Origin: a bacterium
GTDB lineage: Bacteria; Myxococcota_A; Bradymonadia; UBA7976; UBA1532
Assembly: GCA_030427205.1 (NCBI GenBank)
Contig: JAUHXC010000034.1
Span: 47,597-111,596 of the forward strand
DNA length: 64,000 nucleotides
Reading direction: 5' to 3'
This document shows positions 57,319-64,000 of the stretch, one piece after another. The position numbers were made by a program, and so were the translations under genes. The notes under the pieces are model-generated. The model was not told the DNA's origin. It searched no databases and was given only the letters and a program-made list of their open reading frames with translations. Numbering within the stretch: the stretch's first letter is position 1; every line of letters begins with the position of its first letter.

Positions 57319-59088
57319 ATGACCGCCCACACCTGCCGCACCCCCTCCGCCCCTCTTCTGCTCGCTCTCTGCGCCGCGCTGGCCCTCGGCCTCGGCGCCT
57401 GCGACGACGAGCCCGACGACCCGACGGCCGACGCGGGCGCAGGCGGGGAAGGCGGGGCCGGCGCCGCGGGCGGAGAAGGCGGGCAGGGCGGCGACGGCGG
57501 CAGCGGCGGCCAGGGCGGAGACGGCGGCAGCGGCGGCGCGGGCGGCATGCCCGACCTGCCCGTCGCCGAGCGCACCATCGCCGAGCACGTCGCCCGCACC
57601 TGCTTCATCGAAGGCGACGACACCCCCATCGAGCTGCTCGACGGCCTCTCCGACCAGCTCGCCGAGGCCATCGACTGCGTACGCCCCGGCACCCTCAGCG
57701 ACCTGCCCGACGGCAACTGGGCCCCGTGGGATCCCGTGCGCCCCATCCGGGTCGACGCCCGCGGCATCGACGACCTGCTCGGCGCCGCCGAGAGCGGCGA
57801 CCGCCCGATGGTCATCAAGTGGGCCTACCGCGACGTCGCCGTGCAGCACCTCTTCTACCTGTGGACCCTCGAGAGCTGCGACTTCGCCGCCCCGCCGGGC
57901 CTGTCGAACCACCAGAACGGCCTCAGCGTCGACGTCGTCGAGCCCGAGTACTGGTCGCCGCTGCTGCGCGCCCGCGGCTGGGAAGACAACCTGCCCACCG
58001 ACCGCCCGCACTTCGACTACGTGCTCGCCGAAGACGTCGGCCTCGCCCGGCTCTCGCTCTTCGCCTTCCAGGCGCTGCACAACCGCAACCGCCCCGCCGA
58101 CCCCATCCCGCTGACCGGCGAGTTCGACGCCGAGACCGAGCGCGCCCTGAGCGACGCCCCGCTGGTGGGCTACGCCGAGGGCCTGTGCGACGGCGGCGCG
58201 CAGCCGCCCGAGCCCCCCGAATTCGCCGGACCCACCGTCGCGCAGTCCGCCTGGCGCGGCTGCGCGGCGCCCATCCCGCTCATCGAGGGCCTGTCCGCCG
58301 AGCTGGCCGGCACCATGGCCTGCGCCGACCCCGAGCGCGTCAGCCTCATCGAGCCCTGCGCCGACGCCGGCTGCCTGGCCATCGCCGGCCCGCCCAAGCC
58401 CGAGTGGCTCGAAGCGCAGACCCACGCCGCGCTGGTCGGCGTCTCCCAGGCCATCGGCCGCCCGCTGCGCATCGAGTGGGCCGGGCACGACGTCGCGCTC
58501 GCGTGGTTCCTCTACAGCGCCCGGCGCAACCTCACCTGCCCGACCGACGCGCCGCCGCCGCAGACCGCGCCCTTCGCCAGCGGCCGCGCGGTGACCCTCG
58601 CCGCGGGCGACGGCGGCGACCCGGCCGTGATCGAAGCCCTGGACGCCGCCGGCTTCGTCGAAGGCCCCGGCGACTTCACCTGGATCCACCCCGACGGCGA
58701 CGACCTGCGCCCGCTGGGGGTCTACGCCTTCCAGGCTCTGTGGAATACCCACCGCGCCGCCGAGCCGCTCGATGCCGACGGCCGGCTCGGGCCGATCACC
58801 GTCGCCGCGCTCGATCGGTCCCCCATCGGCGGCTTCGGCCAGATCGACTGCGACGGCCTGACCCCGCCCGACCCGCCGATGGGCGGCGACGTGATGTGCG
58901 TCGACGGCTGCTTCAACCAGGACTGCCCAGGCACCTACGACTTCTGCACCGAAGAGAACGGCGCCTGCGCCGCCGTGCCCTGCGCCGGCGACGCCGACTG
59001 CGGCGGGCTCGCCGCCTGCGACGACCCGGGCCGCGGCTCGTCGCCCTTCTTCTACTGCGACGACGGCCAGTGCCGCCGCCAGCGCTGA
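57319..59088 (+). CDS. Lipoprotein with M15-type peptidase domain and decayed repeat
   Basis: 589 residues; GGGAG lies five bases before the ATG. Lipobox Cys28 ('LGAC') leads into a Gly/Glu-rich linker. Residues about 90-295 contain the Zn-peptidase M15 (D-Ala-D-Ala carboxypeptidase, VanY-like) pattern: H198 in SNHQNGLSVD205 and H231-F-D233, followed by a peptidoglycan-binding-like 'FAFQALHNRN' helix. Residues about 320-560 repeat the same plan, but the His and Asp are replaced ('ASGRAVTLAA', 'FTWIHPDGDD'), so the second copy is probably inactive. A Cys-rich tail follows. A wall-cutting or wall-binding role at the surface is likely. Confidence 0.75.
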   Translation: MTAHTCRTPSAPLLLALCAALALGLGACDDEPDDPTADAGAGGEGGAGAAGGEGGQGGDGGSGGQGGDGGSGGAGGMPDLPVAERTIAEHVARTCFIEGDDTPIELLDGLSDQLAEAIDCVRPGTLSDLPDGNWAPWDPVRPIRVDARGIDDLLGAAESGDRPMVIKWAYRDVAVQHLFYLWTLESCDFAAPPGLSNHQNGLSVDVVEPEYWSPLLRARGWEDNLPTDRPHFDYVLAEDVGLARLSLFAFQALHNRNRPADPIPLTGEFDAETERALSDAPLVGYAEGLCDGGAQPPEPPEFAGPTVAQSAWRGCAAPIPLIEGLSAELAGTMACADPERVSLIEPCADAGCLAIAGPPKPEWLEAQTHAALVGVSQAIGRPLRIEWAGHDVALAWFLYSARRNLTCPTDAPPPQTAPFASGRAVTLAAGDGGDPAVIEALDAAGFVEGPGDFTWIHPDGDDLRPLGVYAFQALWNTHRAAEPLDADGRLGPITVAALDRSPIGGFGQIDCDGLTPPDPPMGGDVMCVDGCFNQDCPGTYDFCTEENGACAAVPCAGDADCGGLAACDDPGRGSSPFFYCDDGQCRRQR

Positions 59089-59106
59089 CCCCCTCGAGCC
59101 CGCCGC

Positions 59107-60714
59107 TCAGCGCGGGTTGCCCACCAGCGCCTCGTGCAGCACCCGCCCCTCGGCCATCGCCGGCGGCTGGATGCCCAGCACGAACGACAGCGTCATCGCC
59201 AGGTCGACCACCTGCGCCCTCTGCCCGTAGACCCCCGCCCTGAAGGGCTTGCCCATCAGCACCAGCGGCACCAGCCGATCGTAGGTATAGCCCGTCAGGT
59301 GGCTGGCCGGGCTCGACGCGTAGATGTGATACGGCTTGAGCACGATCACCACGTCGCCGCTGCGCTCGGGGTCGAACTGGTTGCCGATGCGCCGATCGAG
59401 CGGCGTCGGCGGCAGGCGCCCGGCCTGCACGTCCTCCCGGGTGAAGACATAGCGCGCCGGCGCCAGCTCACGCAGGGCCTCGGCGGCCACCGCCCGGTGC
59501 TCGGCCGTGGCCCCGGGCCGCAAGAACAGGTTCAGCTCACGAAAACCGGCGACCCACTCGCCATCCGGCGCCGCGCCGAAGCGCGCGACGAGGGCCGCCT
59601 CGGCCTGCGCCGACACCGCGTCGAAGTCCAGCCGCCCCGTCGGCAGCCGATGCCGCGCGCCGTACTCCGGCCGCGGCGAGACCCCGTGATCGCCGGTCAG
59701 CGCCACCGCGATGGCGTCGCGCCCGCCGGGCACGCTCTGCGCCAGCCCGTCCAGCAGCCGCGCCACCTGCCCGTCGAGCGCCGCCAGCATCGACTCCATG
59801 CGCCGGCTGTTGGGCCCGTGGCTGTGCCCCGCCTTGTCGAAGCCCGAGAAGCTGATCCACAAGATGTCGGGCGTCGCGTCGGCCCCCAGGCGATGCCCCG
59901 CCGCCGCCGCCAGGGCCGCGTCGACCACGATCTCGGGCGCGAAGGGCGTGCCCAGCGACTTGCCGCCCAGGGTATAAGTCTGGGCCCAGCCGTCCTTACC
60001 GTCGTCGCTCGGCCCCTTCGCGGCGCCCTCGCCGCGCCACGTATATCGTTTGCCCAGCCGCCCGCCGAGGCCGTCGTTGATCGGCGTCAACCAGGGCAAC
60101 AGCGCGCCGTTGGACCGGTAGAAGTCGCTCGACACCCACTGCAGGCGGTCGTCGTCCAGCCAGACGACGTCATCCGCGCGATGCCCGCCCATCAGGATCG
60201 CCGCGCGATCCTTGATGGCGATCGACACCACCCGGCTCGGCTGCCCGCTGTTCTTCAGCGCGTCGCCCAGCGTCGGCGCCCGCAGCCGCGCCGGGCTCGT
60301 GCCCGCGTGCGCTGGCGTCTCGGGCGCGCCGACCCAGCGATGCCGCGCATCTTCGACGCAGTAGGCCTTCTCGCCCGTCGCCCGATCGATCCCGTAGTTG
60401 AGCACCACCCCGCTGTGCGTCGGCCACGCCCCGCTGGCCACCGTCGCGTGCCCTGGCCCGGTCATCGCCTGGATGATGTCGTACTCGGCATACGGATAAT
60501 ACGCCCCGCGCCGCACCAGCTCGCCCAGCCCGTCGTCGCCGAGCATGGTGCGAAAGCGGCCCAGATAGTCGGCCCGCAGCTGGTCGACGACGAGCACCAC
60601 CACCAGCCGCGGCGGCGCCTCGGCCCCGAAGCGCGCCGGCGGCGGGGCGGCTGAAGCGGTCGAAGCCAGGATCAGCGCGGCGACGAGCGAGATCGGCAAA
60701 GCGAGACGGGGCAT
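59107..60714 (-). CDS. PafA-type alkaline phosphatase/phosphodiesterase
   Basis: 535 residues with a signal peptide (ending near 'ASTASAA'). Alkaline-phosphatase superfamily motifs: D44 in 'VVDQLRADYL', nucleophile Thr85 in 'TGPGHAT', 'FSGFDKAGHSHG' and 'LTGDHGVSP'. A Thr nucleophile with the following Lys/Asn-rich region points to PafA-like phosphate-monoester phosphatases, though phosphodiesterase activity is possible. Probably periplasmic phosphate scavenging. It starts at ATG 60714; the upstream in-frame start looks spurious. Confidence 0.82.
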   Translation of the reverse strand: MPRLALPISLVAALILASTASAAPPPARFGAEAPPRLVVVLVVDQLRADYLGRFRTMLGDDGLGELVRRGAYYPYAEYDIIQAMTGPGHATVASGAWPTHSGVVLNYGIDRATGEKAYCVEDARHRWVGAPETPAHAGTSPARLRAPTLGDALKNSGQPSRVVSIAIKDRAAILMGGHRADDVVWLDDDRLQWVSSDFYRSNGALLPWLTPINDGLGGRLGKRYTWRGEGAAKGPSDDGKDGWAQTYTLGGKSLGTPFAPEIVVDAALAAAAGHRLGADATPDILWISFSGFDKAGHSHGPNSRRMESMLAALDGQVARLLDGLAQSVPGGRDAIAVALTGDHGVSPRPEYGARHRLPTGRLDFDAVSAQAEAALVARFGAAPDGEWVAGFRELNLFLRPGATAEHRAVAAEALRELAPARYVFTREDVQAGRLPPTPLDRRIGNQFDPERSGDVVIVLKPYHIYASSPASHLTGYTYDRLVPLVLMGKPFRAGVYGQRAQVVDLAMTLSFVLGIQPPAMAEGRVLHEALVGNPR

Positions 60715-60843
60715 GGGCGCTCCAGCGGCGAGTGCGACGCCGACCGGGCGGCGACGGCCGCATTGTGGAGAGCCCATGGGGCGCGATCCAGGACCGGGCG
60801 GTGACGTTGTGGTGACGACCTCCGCCCGCCAGGGCCCGGTCCT

Positions 60844-61896
60844 TCAGGTCGGGTCACCGCCGACGGCCCGCGGGCTGCGCGGCAGCTTGCCCAGGTTGAA
60901 GACCGGCTCACCCGGGCTGATCGCCGGCAGCGTGGACATACCGACCACCAGCGCGTCGAAGGGCGACTCGACCGTATTCTGCACCTGCCCCAGCAGCGTC
61001 GTATTGGTCGCGAGGTGCTGCCCCTTGCGCACGATGTCGCCCGGCTGGACGTGATACTCGAGGAAGCCGCCGCGCTCGGCGCGGATCCACTTGCTGCGCC
61101 GGATGATGACCTGATGGGTGGAGCGCTCGGCCTCGCCCTCGAGCATGCCGAGGTGGCGCAGCACGTTCTTCACCCCGCGCGCGGCGGTCGAGACCACATG
61201 CGGCTCGACCTTCAACGCCTCGCCGCCTTCCAGCACGATCGTCGGGCAGCCCGCCCGCAAGGCCTCCTGCCGCAGCGACCCCTTCGGGCCGCGGCCGTCG
61301 ACGATGAAGTCCGCGCCAAAAGCCACCGCGAGCTCGGCGACCCGCGGATCGCTCAGATCGGCCCGGATGTGGGGGAAGTTCGTCCGCCGCACCGCGGCGG
61401 TGTGCAGGTCGACGCCGAAGTCACAGCGGGAGATCACCGCGTCGAAGACCACCCGGGCCATGCGGCTGGCGAGGCTGCCGCGCTTCGAGCCGGGGAACGA
61501 GCGGTTGAGGTCCCGCCGATCGGGCAGATAGCGCGAGAGCCGGTCGAAGCCGAGGATGTTGAGCACCGGCACCAGGATCACCGTGCCCCGCACCAGCCGC
61601 AGCGCCGGATCCCGCAGCAGCTGCCGCACCGCGCCGGTGCCGTTGAGCTCGTCGCCGTGCAGCGCCGCGGTCACGAAGACCGTCGGGCCGTCCTCGACCG
61701 CCCGCCGGATGTGCAGCGGGATCTGCACCGTCATGCTGCTGTAGCTCTCGCTGACGGCGAGGCTGACGTCGTTGGCCGAGCCGGGCGCGATGGGCTGCCC
61801 CTCCCAGGTCGTCAGCGGGTTGCGCGCGGCGCTCACCGGTGCAGCGCTCACCTCATCGGCGCCCACCGGGTCGACGCTCACCTCATCGGCGCTCAC
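60844..61896 (-). CDS. AstE/aspartoacylase-family enzyme
   Basis: 350 residues of the succinylglutamate desuccinylase/aspartoacylase zinc family: H80 and E83 in 'LHGDELNG', 'DRRDLNRSFPG' and H165 in 'VDLHT'. It removes acyl or glutamyl groups from amino acids or peptides. The start is chosen at GTG 61896, overlapping the rimK stop (GTGA), but the first 25 residues are a repeat with several in-frame GTGs, so the true start may be later. Encoded with a RimK-type ligase and a protease, it probably edits peptide tags. Confidence 0.82.
   Translation of the reverse strand: MSADEVSVDPVGADEVSAAPVSAARNPLTTWEGQPIAPGSANDVSLAVSESYSSMTVQIPLHIRRAVEDGPTVFVTAALHGDELNGTGAVRQLLRDPALRLVRGTVILVPVLNILGFDRLSRYLPDRRDLNRSFPGSKRGSLASRMARVVFDAVISRCDFGVDLHTAAVRRTNFPHIRADLSDPRVAELAVAFGADFIVDGRGPKGSLRQEALRAGCPTIVLEGGEALKVEPHVVSTAARGVKNVLRHLGMLEGEAERSTHQVIIRRSKWIRAERGGFLEYHVQPGDIVRKGQHLATNTTLLGQVQNTVESPFDALVVGMSTLPAISPGEPVFNLGKLPRSPRAVGGDPT
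61845..61891. repeat. Short direct repeat at the AstE-like start
   Basis: 17 bases at 61845-61861 recur identically at 61875-61891, a 30-bp period, with a partial third copy. The unit contains GTG in frame, giving several competing starts. Confidence 0.7.
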
Positions 61897-63071
61897 TGCG
61901 GCAGCGGCCGGGGCACCGGGCGCCGAGCCCGGCGGGCCTTGGCCGGCACGAGATCGGTGACGTTCTGCTGCTTGCCGAAGCAGAGCAGGCGGTCGCTGGC
62001 TTCGAGGACCCGGGTCGCCTTGGGGTTGGGGATGACCGTCGTGCCCCGATACAGCGTCAGCACGTTGATGTCCTTCTCGCGCAGGCCCGACTCGACGAGC
62101 GACTGACCGACGTAGCGCGAGCCCGGCGGGATGCGCAGTTCGAAGACCCCATAGCCCCGGCTGACCGTCAACCGCTGGCGGATGTCGATGTCGGGGAAGT
62201 CGAGCTGCCCGGCGATGTAGTCGACGACCGCGCCGGCGATGTCGGTCTGGGTGCACGTCTCGATGCCTTCGAGCCCCGGCGACGAGTTGACCTCCATCAC
62301 CTGCGGCCCGTCGTGGCTCTCGAGCATGTCGACGCCGGCCACCCGCAGGCCGAGGATCTGCGCCGCGCGCACCGCCGTCTGGCGATACGCGTCATCGAGC
62401 TCGACCCGCTCGGTCAGCCCGCCGCGGTGCACGTTGCTGCGAAACTCCTGCCCCTGCGCCACCCGCCGCATCGCGCCGACCACCTGATCGCCCACCACGA
62501 ACGCGCGGATGTCGCGCCCCTTGCTCTCGGCGACGAACTTCTGGATGAGCACGTTCTGCTTCTGACTCTGCAACAGCTCGACGATGGCCTCCGCCGACGA
62601 GATGGTCTCGGCGAGCAGCACGCCGATGCCCTGGGTGCCTTCGAGCAGCTTGATGATCACCGGCGCGCCGCCGACCCGCTCGATGGCCCCGAGCACGTCC
62701 TGCTTGTCGCGTACGAAGGTCGTGCGCGGCATGCCGATGTGATGCCGGCTGAGGATCTGCAGGCTGCGCAGCTTGTCCCGCGAGTTGGAGATGCCCGCCG
62801 ACGAGTTGGCGCAGAAGACGTCCATCTGCTCGAACTGCCGCACGAGCGCGGTGCCGAAGTAGGTGATCGAGGCGCCGATGCGGGGCAGCACCGCGTCGTA
62901 ATGGGACAGATGCTTCTGGCGAAAATACAGATCCGGCGCGCCCTGCTCGAGGTCGATGGCGAACTTGAGCGTATTGAGCACGCGCACCTCGTGCCCGCGC
63001 TGCTCGGCGGCCTCACGCAGGCGCCGGGTGCTGTAGCACGTCGGGTTGCAAGACAAGATGGCCAGCTTCAA
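61893..63071 (-). CDS. rimK: RimK-type ATP-grasp ligase with TrkA-C domain
   Basis: 392 residues from TTG 63071 (GGAGG upstream; overlaps the protease stop, TTGA). An ATP-grasp ligase with 'KLLEGTQGIGVLL', 'QKFVAESKGRDIRAFVVG' and 'VMEVNSSPGLEGIE', as in RimK, which adds glutamate to protein C-termini or makes polyglutamate. A C-terminal segment ('FELRIPPGSRYVGQSLVESG', 'DINVLTLYRG', 'DRLLCFG') is a TrkA-C-type ligand-binding domain, an unusual addition that may confer allosteric control. Confidence 0.85.
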   Translation of the reverse strand: MKLAILSCNPTCYSTRRLREAAEQRGHEVRVLNTLKFAIDLEQGAPDLYFRQKHLSHYDAVLPRIGASITYFGTALVRQFEQMDVFCANSSAGISNSRDKLRSLQILSRHHIGMPRTTFVRDKQDVLGAIERVGGAPVIIKLLEGTQGIGVLLAETISSAEAIVELLQSQKQNVLIQKFVAESKGRDIRAFVVGDQVVGAMRRVAQGQEFRSNVHRGGLTERVELDDAYRQTAVRAAQILGLRVAGVDMLESHDGPQVMEVNSSPGLEGIETCTQTDIAGAVVDYIAGQLDFPDIDIRQRLTVSRGYGVFELRIPPGSRYVGQSLVESGLREKDINVLTLYRGTTVIPNPKATRVLEASDRLLCFGKQQNVTDLVPAKARRARRPVPRPLPQ

Positions 63072-63574
63072 CCGGATCCTCCCCGGGGCTTGCCGGCGGG
63101 CGCTCGACGCCCCTCGGCGGTCTTCTTTCGCGCCGGCCGCCCCCCGTAGTAGGAGCCGCCGGCGTCGACGAGGAATCGCGACCGGATCGCCTGGCGACCC
63201 AGCAGCATGCGAAAACCCATCGCGTCGCGGTTGGCCAGCGTCAGCTCGATGGGCCAGGTGACACCGAGCAGCGCGACGCGGGTGCTGATGACCGGGCGCA
63301 TCGCGGCCCGCCCGCTCGAGCTGCGCACCGATCGCCGGTCGAGGATCTTCGCCTCGGCCGTGACCGCTTCCGCGGTATCACGCTGCACGGGGTGAACCCG
63401 GAAGCGCACCCAGTCCACGCCGTCGCGCTGGAACGGCTCGATGTCGAACGCGTGCAGCGACGACGAGCGCGCGCCGGTGTCGACCTTGGCCTTGATCTGC
63501 GCGATGCCCAGATCGGGCAGCCCCACCCACTCGCGCCATCCGATCGTGGGCAAGGCTCGGCGGGTCTTCTCCAT
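63068..63574 (-). CDS. RimB-like retropepsin-type protease
   Basis: 168 residues of the ATP-dependent zinc protease/DUF785 (retropepsin-like) family, with catalytic D32 in 'DTGA', 'ILDRRSVRSSSG' and 'LGRQAIRSRFLVD'. Such proteins are encoded beside RimK and remove or trim the glutamate tags it adds. ATG 63574 has GGGAG seven bases upstream. The C-terminal tail is Lys/Gly/Arg-rich. First gene of the RimK-AstE operon. Confidence 0.78.
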   Translation of the reverse strand: MEKTRRALPTIGWREWVGLPDLGIAQIKAKVDTGARSSSLHAFDIEPFQRDGVDWVRFRVHPVQRDTAEAVTAEAKILDRRSVRSSSGRAAMRPVISTRVALLGVTWPIELTLANRDAMGFRMLLGRQAIRSRFLVDAGGSYYGGRPARKKTAEGRRAPAGKPRGGSG

Positions 63575-63797
63575 GGGGGCTCTCCCGGCGCCGATGGCCG
63601 GTCGAGCATCAGCGCCGACCGGACGGGCCGACGGTAGCACCGCCCGCGAGCGCCGACAATGGCCCGCCACCGCCCGCCGTATGCTGCTCTCGACCCGACC
63701 GGGCCCGGCTGGCCGCGCTGACCCGAGCGCCCCGCGCGCCGCCGCTGAAGATATCCCCGCCGCTGCCGCCCGCGGCGCCGCCGGCACCCGCGCGGCC

Positions 63798-64000
63798 TCA
63801 GCGCCGACGGCGCAAGCCCACGAGCGCCAGCAGGGCCAGCAGCCACGGCGCAGTGGGCATGTTGCCCGACGCGCCGGGCGCGGCGCTGCAGCCGCCGTCT
63901 TCACCGGGCGGGCAGTGACGCAGGCGCTCGACGGTCGGGGCCTCGTCTTCGATGAGGATCGCGCACTTCTCCTCGGGCGTGCGCACCTCGAAGGGTCGAT
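63798..64000 (-). CDS. Partial protein with MYXO-CTERM-like C-terminus
   Basis: Only the C-terminus lies in the window; the frame stays open to the edge at 64000. The last residues are Cys-containing 'GCSAAPGAS', a hydrophobic helix ('PWLLALLALVGL') and RRRR, the layout of MYXO-CTERM sorting signals of Myxococcota, in which the Cys is processed and the protein presented at the cell surface. Upstream are two more Cys. The main domain is outside the window. Confidence 0.65.
   Translation of the reverse strand, partial: RPFEVRTPEEKCAILIEDEAPTVERLRHCPPGEDGGCSAAPGASGNMPTAPWLLALLALVGLRRRR

Overview
The window is a very G+C-rich bacterial chromosome segment that most resembles a myxobacterium (Myxococcota) or close relative. 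The evidence is the abundance of Hanks-type Ser/Thr kinases, an FHA-type sigma-54 activator, lipoproteins with long EG/EP/GGEGG linkers, and a protein at the right edge (63798 to beyond 64000, minus strand) whose C-terminus has a MYXO-CTERM-like tail: a Cys, a hydrophobic helix and RRRR. I see no rRNA, tRNA, CRISPR array, insertion sequence or prophage.

Left end (1-6203): a non-coding, hairpin- and repeat-rich stretch precedes a tightly coupled three-gene operon of visibly lower G+C. The first two genes look like a Septu anti-phage pair: a PtuA-type ATPase and a PtuB-type HNH nuclease. The third encodes an 1131-residue protein joining an HsdM-like methyltransferase fold, two TIR-like domains and a CHAT-like domain whose active site looks decayed. 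I do not recognise that architecture, and it is the best candidate in the window for an undescribed system.

6208-26744: a minus-strand run of RecD2 helicase, a barrel-like envelope protein and a phosphoesterase-like lipoprotein. Next comes a lipid/natural-product locus: a flavin-halogenase-like enzyme, a divergent sphingolipid-desaturase-like enzyme, and a 1385-residue fusion of fatty-acyl-AMP ligase, acyl carrier protein, FAD oxidoreductase and GNAT-like domain. A 1437-residue CHAT protease-STAND NTPase-TPR protein, a MoaD/ThiS-like protein with a membrane partner, a DUF4419 protein and a second desaturase follow.

26760-50817 is dominated by signalling. A five-gene minus-strand operon encodes, in order of transcription, a LysM/FecR protein, a TPR-CHAT protein, a membrane adenylate cyclase, a kinase-like protein with a receiver-like tail, and a Ser/Thr kinase-ATPase-TPR protein; all four junctions overlap by four bases. 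It is divergent from a PLP decarboxylase, with two near-identical palindromes between them. Further right are two more Ser/Thr kinases, a PrkA-type kinase, an OmpA-family lipoprotein, a response regulator and an FHA-GAF-sigma-54 activator.

51058-64000 encodes surface lipoproteins with low-complexity linkers, RecX, a GT-C glycosyltransferase-like membrane protein, an esterase, an M15-type peptidase with a decayed second copy, a PafA-type phosphatase/phosphodiesterase, and an operon of retropepsin-like protease, RimK-type ligase and AstE/aspartoacylase-like enzyme, suggesting peptide tagging and trimming. Starts were chosen from Shine-Dalgarno sequences, four-base stop/start overlaps and family N-termini. 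All functions are inferred by reading the sequence; no database search was run.
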